Shown here piece by piece: positions 53,060 through 62,530 of a stretch of DNA of 64,000 nt; the first letter of the stretch is position 1; every line of letters begins with the position of its first letter. The stretch lies in NCBI RefSeq assembly GCF_008119665.1, contig NZ_CP043046.1, forward strand, positions 3,038,001 to 3,102,000. The letters run 5' to 3'. The translations under genes and the position numbers were made by a program. The notes under the pieces were generated by a model. It searched no databases. It was not told where the DNA came from and saw only the letters and a list, made by a program, of their open reading frames with translations. This stretch comes from Pigmentiphaga aceris. Its GTDB lineage: Bacteria > Pseudomonadota > Gammaproteobacteria > Burkholderiales > Burkholderiaceae_B.

Positions 53060-56000
53060 GACGTGGCAGCAACCTGAGCCGACTCAGGGGTTGGCTCAAC
53101 GACTGATGCGTCCTCCGGCTCAGCCGCATCAAACAACAACTTAGCCTGCCGCCGCGCATCTTCCCGTTCCTGCGCCCACAATTCCCGCATCTTGTCCGAC
53201 CGCAATTCCCGCTCGTCGCAATCCAGCACGAAGTCCAGCTCGCCGTTGGCGTCTACGTTCGCCCGCGAATAGCTGTATTCGCGCGTGAATTCTGGCCGCA
53301 AGCCGCCTGCCGAGCGCGTAGGCATCGCGCTCATCACCTGCAATCCCAGACCATCCCGCAGGAAACCCAGCACCGCACGGGCACGCGGTTCATCCATTTT
53401 CGAGAAGGATTCATCGCTGACCAGCAGCTTCAGGCTGGGGCCTTTCTCGAAGAACTTCAGACGGTTGGTGACGACCGCAGCGCGTACCAGGTAAGCCGGC
53501 GTTTCCAGCTGACCGCCGGAACCCGTGCCCCAGGTGGACAGCGCGATCTTGCCGCCGCTGTCGGACTCGTTCCAGATCTCATACCTGCGGTAATTGCGGT
53601 AATCGGCAATACGCAGCAGGTCGCGAGATGCGCGGTCCTGGTCAGTGTCCAGCAGCAGTTTGACCAGGCGGTCGCGGACTTCGACTTCCTTGGTGGTCAG
53701 GTCCGAACCGTCGAACAAGTCCACGGTTTCCGCCGAATCTGCCATCTCGGCCACGGCCTTGAAGAAGCCGTAGTATTCCTCGAATTCCGGTTCCCACTTC
53801 GACCAGTCAATGCTGAAGCGGTCTGATCCGAATTTCAGGCGGGACAGTTCGCCGTTCAGCTGCCGCAAAGACCGAATGCCGTCATCCACCTTGGTCTTGA
53901 TCTCGACGCAGAACTGTTTAGTGAACACGTCGTGGAAAGACCGTTCGGCGTTGTCCAGTTCGTTGCGGTTGCGATAAAGCCCCAGGCTGTCCAGGTCGGC
54001 ATGCAGTTTGGTGACGGCACGGCCCAGGGTGGCGACCGGTTCGTAGTATGGGTCGAAGGCGGTGGCGTCGTAGAAGTGTGGCAGTGCCACCGGGAAGCGT
54101 TCTTCCTGGCGGGCGTAGTTGTTGTAGTCGGACAGCAGGTCGCGCACTTCGCCCAGGTGTTTGTCGGGCAAGGTTTTGTAGCGCATGACGTCGCGCTCGA
54201 CGCTGGCCAGGTCAGTGCCGGCAAGGGTTGCCAGGCGTTCGCATTCGTCCGACAAGACGGTGTAGGTCTTTTCTGGGTTGACCCGGCACAGGTGCTCCAG
54301 GCGTTGCAGTTGCTGGGTCAGGGCGGCCAACTGCCCTTCCCTGCGGCTGCCCAGGCGGCCAATCGCGACCTCAGCATCGGCGATGCGTTGGCGGGCCAAG
54401 GTGGCGGCCGAGTCTGCCTGGCGAATGGCGTCGTCGTGGGCACGCACCTGGGCTTCGAGCGCGTCCAGGCTGGCTTGCAGTTCTTCGATTTCGCTCAGGT
54501 CCAGCTGTGACAGCGATCGACGGGCGTGGTCGATGTCGCTGGCGTGCTCGGTCAGCGCCTGGGCGTCGAACACGGGCTCGCGCAAGATGGCCAGGCTGCG
54601 TTTGACCGCAGACAGGTCGTCTTGCAGGCGGCTCAGGCGGTCGACTTCCTGTTCGGCTGCCGCCAGTTGTTCCTGGGCAGCAGACAAGGCGCGTTCACGC
54701 GCGGCCCGGCCCAGCACGAGCTTGCTTTTCTCGTTGTGGAACATGGTGCGGCTGCCGCTGCCTTTGCCGTCCAGCATCAGGCCGCGAGCCGTGCGGCGCA
54801 GCTGCTGCACGCTAGACACCTTCACCACCGGGCCGAACATGTCGATCAGGTAGGCCTCGGCCACCGGATGATCGGTTTTCAGTTCGTGGATGATGGAATC
54901 GGGCGGTACGCGGGCGGCATCGGCTTTTGCCATGCACTCTGCGCCCTGAACGACCTTGGCACGAATGCGAGCGTCGTGCAGGAATTCGATGGCAGCAGCC
55001 TCGAATTCGGGTTTGACGATCAGGTTGAAGCGCGCGCCGGCAATGTAGGACTCAATCGCCGCCTGCCATTCTTCCGACAGGGGTTCGATCAGGTCGCACA
55101 GCACTTGTACGTGAGCGTCGGGCAGACGCTCGCGCATGCGATCCACGGCGCGGGCCACGTCGGGCGGGTAGTCGCCACCGCCGCCTGCCAGGCGTGCTTT
55201 GCGCTCGGCGAGTTCCGTCACTGCACCTTGTGCGCTGACGATTTTCGCGTCCAGCCCGGCACCTTCTGCCGAAATGGCCGCGGCCACGCTGTCCACCGGG
55301 CCTGCCAGGGCGCGATACACGGCTTCAATGCCGGTGTTGGCCCCTTCAAAGGCTTGTGGCAGGCGCAGCAGTTTGTCGACGTTGGGCGTGTCTTCGGCAA
55401 GCGTGTCGCTGACAGCATCACGCAGGTCGGACAGGCGGTCGAAGGACGTGCCGGCAATGGCTTGGGCAACGGCTTCCACCGAGGCTTTCAAACGCGGGAA
55501 TTGTTCGGGAATCGGCTTGCCCAGCAGTTGCTTGGCAGCGTGATCCAGGTGGGCCGCACCGATCAGGGACTTTGCCAAGCCCTCCAGCGTGGCCTTGGCA
55601 CCGCTGGTGGCACGGGCCAGCGTCTGTTCCAGGCGTGATTTTTCACCGTGAGCCGGAATGCCGCGCAGCCGCGCGCTCAGGTCGATACGGCTGCGGTCCA
55701 CACCTTCACGAATGGTGGTTTCGGCCTTGGCCTGCGCCGTGTACTGCTCAGCCAGGCTAGTGTCGTCCTTGATCTTCTGGCGGGCGGCGGCAATACGTTC
55801 GTCGTCGCCTTGCACTTGCACCTTGGCCAGCGCCAGGTCGTGCACCACCTGCTGTTCGTAGGCGTGCGTCGTCTCGCCAATCGCACGCTTCAGCTTGTCC
55901 AGGCGCTTGACAGCGGCATCCAGGCGTTGACCTTCGTGCTTCAGATTGGTCACCTGGCGCATCAGGTCGCTGATGCGGGTAATGCTTTCCTGCAACTGCT

Positions 56001-56721
56001 TGCCATCGAATTCCAGGATGTCGTCACGTACCAGTTCGTGCACTGAACCGATGGCCCGATACGCAATCGACTGGGTCCAGGCGCGCGCGGCGTGCTGGGT
56101 TTCATCCCAGGTGACAGACGTGCGGCCACGGAATCGGCCGTACAAGGCGCACAGGTAGTCTTTCTTGTGGCCGTCGTAATTGGTGACCTTGGGATATTTG
56201 CGTTTCAGGCGTTTGACGATCTCGTCGGCGGCGACCCATTCGCCGGCTTCCGCGTCTTTCAGGAAATCGTCCACGCTGAGCGCGACTTCGTCCACGATCA
56301 GCATTTCCATGCGTTCAAGCTTGGGCACGCGACGGTCGCCCACGCCTTCCACGCGCGCCGCAATGGCAATCACCGCAGTGAACGCCTTGGCCGTGTCTTC
56401 GCCTTCGCTGGGGCGAAACACCGCTGCCAAGTAACCATGCGCGCCATCGGGCCGCGAAAACTTGCTGTATTCAGCCCCCACCACAAACGATTCCAGCGTG
56501 CGTTTGGTCTTGCCGCGTCGCTGCCCTTGCTGGACTTCGTCTTGCCCGGGGTTGTAGGCCACAATGCCTGCGTAGGCAGCAGTCATCAAGGTTTGCAGGC
56601 CGTCGAGCATGGTCGACTTGCCGGAGCCGGTCGGACCCGTCAGTAAGGTCATGTCGCCAATGTCGTAATCACCGTGGCGCAACTGACCCCAATTCACCAA
56701 TACCAGTCGGTCGAGTTTCAT
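53056..56721 (-). CDS. jetC: Wadjet SMC-like ATPase JetC
   Basis: 1221 residues, the SMC/MukB-like motor. Walker A is GPTGSGKST (29-37) in LLTGPTGSGKSTMLDGLQTL. Long coiled coils flank a central hinge-like segment. Near the C-terminus come the ABC signature (TWGTGSGGQLETPAYL) and Walker B/D-loop (LKLLVSDESFSKMDEPRA). The Walker B region reads VSDESF rather than VLDEAD, as is usual for the MukB/JetC branch. With JetA and JetB it forms a DNA-loop-extruding complex that recognises small circular DNA. Both ends overlap neighbours by 4 bp, so expression is tightly coupled. Confidence 0.95.
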   Translation of the reverse strand: MKLDRLVLVNWGQLRHGDYDIGDMTLLTGPTGSGKSTMLDGLQTLMTAAYAGIVAYNPGQDEVQQGQRRGKTKRTLESFVVGAEYSKFSRPDGAHGYLAAVFRPSEGEDTAKAFTAVIAIAARVEGVGDRRVPKLERMEMLIVDEVALSVDDFLKDAEAGEWVAADEIVKRLKRKYPKVTNYDGHKKDYLCALYGRFRGRTSVTWDETQHAARAWTQSIAYRAIGSVHELVRDDILEFDGKQLQESITRISDLMRQVTNLKHEGQRLDAAVKRLDKLKRAIGETTHAYEQQVVHDLALAKVQVQGDDERIAAARQKIKDDTSLAEQYTAQAKAETTIREGVDRSRIDLSARLRGIPAHGEKSRLEQTLARATSGAKATLEGLAKSLIGAAHLDHAAKQLLGKPIPEQFPRLKASVEAVAQAIAGTSFDRLSDLRDAVSDTLAEDTPNVDKLLRLPQAFEGANTGIEAVYRALAGPVDSVAAAISAEGAGLDAKIVSAQGAVTELAERKARLAGGGGDYPPDVARAVDRMRERLPDAHVQVLCDLIEPLSEEWQAAIESYIAGARFNLIVKPEFEAAAIEFLHDARIRAKVVQGAECMAKADAARVPPDSIIHELKTDHPVAEAYLIDMFGPVVKVSSVQQLRRTARGLMLDGKGSGSRTMFHNEKSKLVLGRAARERALSAAQEQLAAAEQEVDRLSRLQDDLSAVKRSLAILREPVFDAQALTEHASDIDHARRSLSQLDLSEIEELQASLDALEAQVRAHDDAIRQADSAATLARQRIADAEVAIGRLGSRREGQLAALTQQLQRLEHLCRVNPEKTYTVLSDECERLATLAGTDLASVERDVMRYKTLPDKHLGEVRDLLSDYNNYARQEERFPVALPHFYDATAFDPYYEPVATLGRAVTKLHADLDSLGLYRNRNELDNAERSFHDVFTKQFCVEIKTKVDDGIRSLRQLNGELSRLKFGSDRFSIDWSKWEPEFEEYYGFFKAVAEMADSAETVDLFDGSDLTTKEVEVRDRLVKLLLDTDQDRASRDLLRIADYRNYRRYEIWNESDSGGKIALSTWGTGSGGQLETPAYLVRAAVVTNRLKFFEKGPSLKLLVSDESFSKMDEPRARAVLGFLRDGLGLQVMSAMPTRSAGGLRPEFTREYSYSRANVDANGELDFVLDCDERELRSDKMRELWAQEREDARRQAKLLFDAAEPEDASVVEPTPESAQVAATS

Positions 56722-57398
56722 CGTGTGCCCTCCTGGTCCGCGTCCAGTTCAGTTTCCGGTTCGATCACGCCATCGGCGTCCAGCGCAGCGCTCAACGCTT
56801 CGTTGCTGACCACGCCCAGAATGGTCGGGCGGATCGACAGCAAGGCGTCTTCGTCGGTGATCGAGAAGGTGGACGAATACCCAAGCAGGCGGTGGCGGCG
56901 CAGTTCCGACAATAAGGTCAGCTTGTCAGTGGTGCTGGACGGCAGCGGCCGCTTCAACTGGGTTTGCAGCGTGACGGCCAATTCCTCGAAGCCGATCAAG
57001 GCATCGCCCTGGGGTTGGATGTCGCCGTTGTTCAACTTGTTCTGATACAGGAAACGCAGGGCAAGCGCGGCTGCCACGAAGTCGGTGGACACGCGGGCAC
57101 GCAAGGATGGCACCGGCTCGTACACGTCTTCAGCCAGGCCATCGACAATCGCGCCCGGCGGATACAACCGGAAGAACTGATTGTTGGTGTCGTGATGCAG
57201 CAGGAAACCGGCAACGTCGAAGTATTCGTCCAGCAGGCTTTCCACACGACGGGCATCGTCGTAGAACTGCTGTTCGGTCTTGTCCTCGTCGCGCACCACA
57301 ATGCCGTAGGCCAGCAGGCGCGCAACCAGTTCGCGAAATCGTTCGGGTTTGATATTGGCGACCAGCAACTGGTCACGCACAAAGGCAGAGATGCTCAT
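56718..57398 (-). CDS. jetB: Wadjet KITE subunit JetB (DUF4194)
   Basis: 226 residues. Winged-helix KITE-type protein comparable with MukE, matching the DUF4194 pattern: FRELVARLLAYGIVVRDEDK, ARRVESLLDEYFDVAGFLLH, FFRLYPPGA and SLRARVSTDFVAAALALRFL. It bridges JetA and the JetC heads in the complex. It overlaps both jetA and jetC by 4 bp. The C-terminus is acidic (EPETELDADQEG). Confidence 0.93.
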   Translation of the reverse strand: MSISAFVRDQLLVANIKPERFRELVARLLAYGIVVRDEDKTEQQFYDDARRVESLLDEYFDVAGFLLHHDTNNQFFRLYPPGAIVDGLAEDVYEPVPSLRARVSTDFVAAALALRFLYQNKLNNGDIQPQGDALIGFEELAVTLQTQLKRPLPSSTTDKLTLLSELRRHRLLGYSSTFSITDEDALLSIRPTILGVVSNEALSAALDADGVIEPETELDADQEGTR

Positions 57399-58843
57399 TT
57401 TTTGAAGTCGATTTCGTAGTCGGTGCCGCTGTAGAACGTGTTGGCTAGGCGAATGGGCAGCCTGCGGGCTACCAGGTCGCCAGCAGCGCTGTTGCGCGCA
57501 GCTTCCACGGCCTGCATGGCGCGCAGCACTTCGCGGGCGGTGCCGGTGGGCAATGACGACAGTTTCAGCGGATGGCGGAACAGGCGCAGGTCTTCGCGCA
57601 GGGTTTCGGCGATCAATTCGTTGGGAATCGAGAACACCTCGGTTTCTGCCCGCATCATGGCCGCGCGCAGCTTGGATTCGCGGCTGGGACGCGGCTGCAT
57701 GGACACCGTCACGGCGCGACGGCGCTGGGTGGCGGTACGCAGGCGGAAGCTGGCTGGGTCCAGCACACGCACTTCGGCGGCGGTGATCTGTTCGCCAATG
57801 GCGGTCAGCAAGCGGTCTTGGCGTTCGCGTGAACTTTCCGCGACACGTTGGATGGCGCTCAGGTAGGCGTGCCGATTCTGCCCTGCGCGCAGCATCATCG
57901 ACTGCAAGGCCAGGCCGTTCACACGCTTCAGATAGGTTTCCATGGCTTTCAGGAAACCGGGCTGGCGAGATTCACAGGCGGCATCGACAATGTCTTCAAT
58001 GCGGCCCAACATCCAGTCGTACAGCGAGGGGCCGTTGAATTCACCGACCGCCCAGTGGGCAATGTCGTGCAATTGCGCATCCACCCGCGACAGCTTGGCG
58101 TCGGACACCGCCCGCAGCTTTTCCAGCTTCTGGCGAATCGCCTGGCGGTTCAGCGTGGCGTTGTCGGCAGTCAATTGCTTGGCGTAGTCGCGCTGGAAAC
58201 GGTCCAGAAATTCCACGAATTCGTCCCACTGCGTATGCAGCGAAGCAGTCTGCATCAGCTTGCGGACCAGGTCCTGGAAGTAGTCGATACCTTCACTCAG
58301 GTCGTCCAGCACCTTTTCGGCGTATTCGAAGGCGTCAACAATGTCGTGCGCGTCACCCCGGTCCGACAGCGCAGCTTCCAGCGCATTGCGGCAACCGCGC
58401 ATGTTGCGTTGCCGGCTGCGGCTGGGCCGGTCCAGCGCCCACAGCGCTTCGGCAAACAGTTTGCCGGCGCGCGTGAAGCGAAATGCCGTGATCAGGCCAT
58501 TGCGATCTGGGAAGGTTTCGATCCAGGCGTCGTCCAGCAGCACCCGCACCACGACGGTGGTCAGTTGCTGTGGGTCATCCAGTGCAGCGGAATCCAGGTC
58601 GTCGACCCCTACCCCGCTTGACAGCGATGCCGGGTCGAGTTCTGCCTGGTATTGACGAACGACCGGCAGCAGCAAGTCCCGCAGGGCTTCGCGGGTCAAG
58701 TTCTGGTGCTGGTCGGCCGAGGGGCTGTGCAGGCGCTGGTACAGCGCGCGCAGGCAACCCGCCACGAGTTCGCGGCGGGTGCTGTTCAGCGGTCGGAAAA
58801 AGCGTTGACGTTCGCCCTCGAAAAATACCGGGAGCCTGGTCAT
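57395..58843 (-). CDS. jetA: Wadjet kleisin subunit JetA
   Basis: 482 residues, starting MTRLPVFFEGERQRFFRPLN. Kleisin-like protein related to MukF, with an N-terminal winged helix region (LVAGCLRALYQRLHSPSA), mostly helical middle (YFQDLVRKLMQTASLHTQWD, FLDRFQRDYAKQLTADNATL) and a C-terminal domain ending in FYSGTDYEIDFKK. It is the first gene of the jetABCD operon. The 190-bp gap upstream separates it from the amino-acid ABC transporter operon on the same strand and should hold the Wadjet promoter. Identification rests on size, neighbours and the start motif. Confidence 0.92.
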   Translation of the reverse strand: MTRLPVFFEGERQRFFRPLNSTRRELVAGCLRALYQRLHSPSADQHQNLTREALRDLLLPVVRQYQAELDPASLSSGVGVDDLDSAALDDPQQLTTVVVRVLLDDAWIETFPDRNGLITAFRFTRAGKLFAEALWALDRPSRSRQRNMRGCRNALEAALSDRGDAHDIVDAFEYAEKVLDDLSEGIDYFQDLVRKLMQTASLHTQWDEFVEFLDRFQRDYAKQLTADNATLNRQAIRQKLEKLRAVSDAKLSRVDAQLHDIAHWAVGEFNGPSLYDWMLGRIEDIVDAACESRQPGFLKAMETYLKRVNGLALQSMMLRAGQNRHAYLSAIQRVAESSRERQDRLLTAIGEQITAAEVRVLDPASFRLRTATQRRRAVTVSMQPRPSRESKLRAAMMRAETEVFSIPNELIAETLREDLRLFRHPLKLSSLPTGTAREVLRAMQAVEAARNSAAGDLVARRLPIRLANTFYSGTDYEIDFKK

Positions 58844-59033
58844 GCTTTCCGTACAGCCATGCTGGCGGCCGTGATCTGGACTGACGGCCGGACTGTCTTG
58901 CGCCGGGAGGCCGGCACGAGACCGACGACTTCCGTCTTGAATTTGATTCGACTCACAGGTTTTTCGCCTTCTTGCGGGTTGCCTTTATATTGCCCCCGGG
59001 CGGTCCCTGCAAGTGCCAAATCGGATCAGGATG

Positions 59034-59849
59034 TCAGATGAAGCGGCTCAGGAAGGCCCGGGTTCGTGCATGTTGCGGATTTCCCAGCACTTCGTCCGGG
59101 GTTCCCGCTTCGACCACCACCCCACCGTCCATGAACACCACGCGGTCGGCTGCTTCCTTCGCAAAACCGATTTCGTGGGTCACAACGATCATGGTCAGGC
59201 CTTGTTCGGCCAGATCGCGCATGGTGGACAACACTTCGCCCACCAATTCCGGGTCCAGCGCGCTGGTTGGCTCGTCAAACAGCATCAGTTTGGGTTTGAT
59301 CGCCAGGGCACGCGCGATCGACACCCGTTGCTGCTGCCCGCCCGACAACTGACGCGGATACGCATGGGCTTTTTCGCGCAGGCCCACCCGTTCCAGCAGT
59401 TCCATGGCATAGGCCTCCGCGTCGGCACGTTTCTGCTTGTGCACGCCAACCGGGGCTTCCGTGATGTTCTGCAGCACCGTCAGGTGCGGATACAGGTTGA
59501 ACTGCTGAAACACCATGCCGATGTGGCTGCGCTGTTGCGCAAGCTTGGCGGGCGACAAAGTGTGCAGTTGCCCGTTGCGCAAGGCGTAGCCTACCTGTTC
59601 TTCACCCACCACGATGGAACCACTGTCCATGGTTTCCAGGTGGTTGATGCAGCGCAGGAAAGTAGACTTCCCCGAGCCCGACGGCCCAAGAATCACCACC
59701 ACTTCACCGTGCTTGACATCCATGTCGATGCCTTTCAGCACCTCATTGTCGCCGAAGCGCTTGTGTACGCCGCGCGCGCGCACCAGCACCTGCGGATTTG
59801 GCTGCACTACCGTCTGCACCACCGGCGTAATCGGCTGTGCGCTCATCAT
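59034..59849 (-). CDS. Polar amino-acid ABC transporter ATPase (GlnQ/HisP type)
   Basis: 271 residues. Walker [10 protein letters not shown], the Q-loop in [16 protein letters not shown], signature [16 protein letters not shown], Walker [15 protein letters not shown] and the H-loop [15 protein letters not shown] are all intact. There is a 25-residue N-terminal extension before the usual start ([13 protein letters not shown]). It drives import with the permease and binding protein encoded upstream; its start overlaps the permease stop by 4 bp. It is the last gene of a five-gene unit. Confidence 0.95.
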   Translation of the reverse strand: MMSAQPITPVVQTVVQPNPQVLVRARGVHKRFGDNEVLKGIDMDVKHGEVVVILGPSGSGKSTFLRCINHLETMDSGSIVVGEEQVGYALRNGQLHTLSPAKLAQQRSHIGMVFQQFNLYPHLTVLQNITEAPVGVHKQKRADAEAYAMELLERVGLREKAHAYPRQLSGGQQQRVSIARALAIKPKLMLFDEPTSALDPELVGEVLSTMRDLAEQGLTMIVVTHEIGFAKEAADRVVFMDGGVVVEAGTPDEVLGNPQHARTRAFLSRFI

Positions 59850-60772
59850 GCTTTCTCCTGGGGGGCGGCAGCCGGATCTACCCGGCGAACAGATGCGCCG
59901 AGTTCACCCCGTGCGTAATACTTTTCAATGGCAGACTGGCCCACGTTCAGCAAAGACGTGATCAGTAGGTACCACAGCACCGACACCATCAGCAGTGGAA
60001 TGATCTCGAAGGTGCGGTTGTAGACGGCTTGCACCGAATACAGCAGGTCGCCCATAGCGATCACACTGACCAGCGAGGTTGCCTTGATCATGCTGATCAA
60101 TTGGTTGCCCGTCGGCGGCACGATGGCCCGCATGGCTTGCGGAATGACAATGCGGCGCAGCGCACGGCTGCGTGTCATGCCGAAGGCCATCGCGGTTTCG
60201 GTCTGGCGCGAATCCACCGACAACAGGCCGCCACGAATGATTTCCGCCATGTAGGCCGCTTCGTTCAAGGCCAGGCCGGCAATGGCTGCCGTCAGCGGGG
60301 TGATCAGGTCGTTGGTGTTCCAGGTACCGAAGCTGGGGCCGAACGGAATGCCCAGCGAGATCTTCGGGAACAGGGTCGACATGTTGTACCAGAAGATCAA
60401 CTGCACCAGCAGCGGCGTCCCCCGGAAGAACCAGATGTACAGGCCCGCCAGTTTGCGCGCCAACATGTTGTCCGACAGGCGCATCACGGCCAGCACCAGG
60501 CCGATGGCAACCCCCAGCACCATTGAGATGACCGTCAGACCAAGCGTGACGCTCAGTCCTTTCATGATCGACGCCTCGGTAAACCAGGCGGCTACCACGT
60601 GCCATTCAAAGTTCTTGTTGTGCGCAACGACCCAGGTGGCGTCAAAGGCGAGCGCGATGACCGCAATCCATGCCAGCCAACGTCCGATGGCAAGCGGACG
60701 TTTGGCATGTGCAACGTCACGCGGATCGTGACGGGCCCCGGCAACCGGGGTCGGGTGTGCGCTGGCGCTCAT
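59846..60772 (-). CDS. Polar amino-acid ABC transporter permease
   Basis: 308 residues of the HisM/GlnP type. A single hydrophobic segment near 30-50 precedes the permease domain (five predicted segments from about 70). The EAA loop is present ([20 protein letters not shown], then [20 protein letters not shown]). [16 protein letters not shown] is a family signature. A single permease gene implies a homodimer. It overlaps both neighbours by 4 bp. Confidence 0.94.
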   Translation of the reverse strand: MSASAHPTPVAGARHDPRDVAHAKRPLAIGRWLAWIAVIALAFDATWVVAHNKNFEWHVVAAWFTEASIMKGLSVTLGLTVISMVLGVAIGLVLAVMRLSDNMLARKLAGLYIWFFRGTPLLVQLIFWYNMSTLFPKISLGIPFGPSFGTWNTNDLITPLTAAIAGLALNEAAYMAEIIRGGLLSVDSRQTETAMAFGMTRSRALRRIVIPQAMRAIVPPTGNQLISMIKATSLVSVIAMGDLLYSVQAVYNRTFEIIPLLMVSVLWYLLITSLLNVGQSAIEKYYARGELGASVRRVDPAAAPQEKA

Positions 60773-61668
60773 TGCGGTGCTTTGCCAGCGAGGTTGATGC
60801 CAGGCGTCTTCAGCATGTTGTCCTTAAGACCCCACTTCAACATGATGGCTTCATAGGTGCCGTTGGCATACAGCTTCTGCAGACCTTCCAGCAGAATCGG
60901 GCCAAGCGGCGAGCCTTTTGCCACCACGGCACCTTGATACAGATCCTGGAAGCCGTTTTTCTGACCCACTGCTGCCAGTTCCAGCGCGCCGTTGGTCTGG
61001 CCGACGAAGTACGTGAGCGGAGCTTGCGACGAGAAGAACGCGTCCGAACGCTGCGAGCGCACGGCCAGAATGGAGGTCGGCTGGTCAGCGAAAGACTGAA
61101 CGGTGATGGCCGGCTTGCCCTTTTCCGTGCAGTTGATGGCCTGCTGCTTGATCACTTTTTCAGCCGAACCACCCGACATCACGGCGATACGGTGGCCGCA
61201 GGTGTCGTCCAGGCTCTTGATTCCCTTGGGATTGCCCTGCTGCACCGCAAAGACCACGTATTCCTGCACGTAGTCGATGAAGTCATTGGCAGCCTGACGG
61301 TCCGGGAAGTCGCCGGTCGGGCCCATGCCGAACTGATAGCGGCCGGACTTGATGCCGATCAGCAGGCCCGACAGGCCGCCGACGGTTTCATGCTTGATGG
61401 TGATGCCCAGGATTTCGCCCAGTGCTTGCGCCATGTCGGCGCTGGCACCGGTCAGCGTGCGCGTGTCGCTGACGATGTCATAGGGCGGGAACGAGCCATT
61501 GTTGGCGGCTGTCATGAAACCCGCGTCCAGAATGTCTTTTGGCAGCTTGGCACGCAGCGCCGGGTCAAGCTGCTGCGTGGGGATCTTGGCCGCGTCGGCG
61601 GCCCAGGCGGATGTGGCGGCGAGTGCTGCGCCGAGCACAAGGGCTTGCGCGATCTGGGTCAGTTTCAT
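60769..61668 (-). CDS. Amino-acid ABC transporter periplasmic binding protein
   Basis: 299 residues from the ATG giving MKLTQIAQALVLGAALAATS, a signal peptide ending near AWAADA. An upstream frame is spurious. Family 3 solute-binding fold: FMTAANNGSFPPYDIVSDTR, GASADMAQALGEILG, VGGLSGLLIGIKSGRYQFGM and VMSGGSAEKVI. It delivers an amino acid or similar zwitterion to the permease. Its position next to two hydrolase-type genes suggests an amide- or nitrile-bearing ligand (inference). Confidence 0.93.
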   Translation of the reverse strand: MKLTQIAQALVLGAALAATSAWAADAAKIPTQQLDPALRAKLPKDILDAGFMTAANNGSFPPYDIVSDTRTLTGASADMAQALGEILGITIKHETVGGLSGLLIGIKSGRYQFGMGPTGDFPDRQAANDFIDYVQEYVVFAVQQGNPKGIKSLDDTCGHRIAVMSGGSAEKVIKQQAINCTEKGKPAITVQSFADQPTSILAVRSQRSDAFFSSQAPLTYFVGQTNGALELAAVGQKNGFQDLYQGAVVAKGSPLGPILLEGLQKLYANGTYEAIMLKWGLKDNMLKTPGINLAGKAPQ

Positions 61669-61678
61669 CACAGTTTCC

Positions 61679-62491
61679 TTAGGCTTCGTGGGCAGCGTCG
61701 TCGCGCAGCTCGGGGCGGGCGAAACGGCGGTTCTGGAGGGACGGCAACACCTTGCGGGCGTGGGCAATGCGGGCAGGATCGATGTCTGCGAACAGCAGCG
61801 TGGGCGCTTCGGCCGCACGGACAACAGCTACGCCCAGCGGGTCAACGACCAGGCTGCCGCCGATGTTGCGTTCGCCGCATTCGCCAACGGCCACCATGTA
61901 GCAGGTGTTTTCCAGCGCACGGGCGGTGCATAGCACGTCCCAGTGCATTTCCTTCAGCGGACCCTTGACCCAGGCAGCGGGCAGCACCAGCACATCGGCA
62001 CCATCGTGGGCCAGACGGCGTGCCAGTTCCGGGAAACGCACGTCGTAGCAGGTCATCAGGCCGATCTTCAGACCGCCTACGTCCACCAGCGGCGGAACAG
62101 CCGGGCCGGGAATCACGTTGACCGACTCTTTCATCATGAACGCGTCGTACAGGTGCAGCTTCAGGTATTGGGCAATGATCTGGCCGTCGCGAATGGCGAT
62201 CAGGTTGTTCCAGACACGACCATCGGGTGCGGGGTTGTGAACGCACATCATGGTTGTCATGTCGTTGCCACGGCTGACTTCCAGCAGGCGGGTGACGAAC
62301 GGGCCATCGAGCGGCTGGGCCGACTTGCGCACCAGATCCGGGTCGGTGATGTCACGGGCCAGGATGCCTTCGGGCAGCACCAGCAATTGCGCGCCACCGG
62401 CCCTCGCCTGTTCCATCAGGCGCACGCAGGTGTCGGCGTTCTCTTCCCAGACGCGGGCCACCGCGAACTGTCCCAACGCTACTTTCAACAT
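61679..62491 (-). CDS. Carbon-nitrogen hydrolase (nitrilase superfamily)
   Basis: 270 residues. Catalytic triad Glu41 (LLVLPEGIL), Lys111 (QYLKLHLYDAF) and Cys148 (MTCYDVRFPELARRL), with the second Glu region in LKEMHWDVLCTARALENTCY. It resembles the Nit/deaminated-glutathione amidase and omega-amidase branches. No signal peptide, so it is cytoplasmic. It lies 10 bp upstream of the binding-protein gene and 39 bp after the preceding gene, so it is part of the transporter operon and probably hydrolyses the imported compound. Confidence 0.92.
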   Translation of the reverse strand: MLKVALGQFAVARVWEENADTCVRLMEQARAGGAQLLVLPEGILARDITDPDLVRKSAQPLDGPFVTRLLEVSRGNDMTTMMCVHNPAPDGRVWNNLIAIRDGQIIAQYLKLHLYDAFMMKESVNVIPGPAVPPLVDVGGLKIGLMTCYDVRFPELARRLAHDGADVLVLPAAWVKGPLKEMHWDVLCTARALENTCYMVAVGECGERNIGGSLVVDPLGVAVVRAAEAPTLLFADIDPARIAHARKVLPSLQNRRFARPELRDDAAHEA

Positions 62492-62530
62492 GTGTGATGT
62501 CCCCTCTATTTATAGTGATATTGAATCTGA

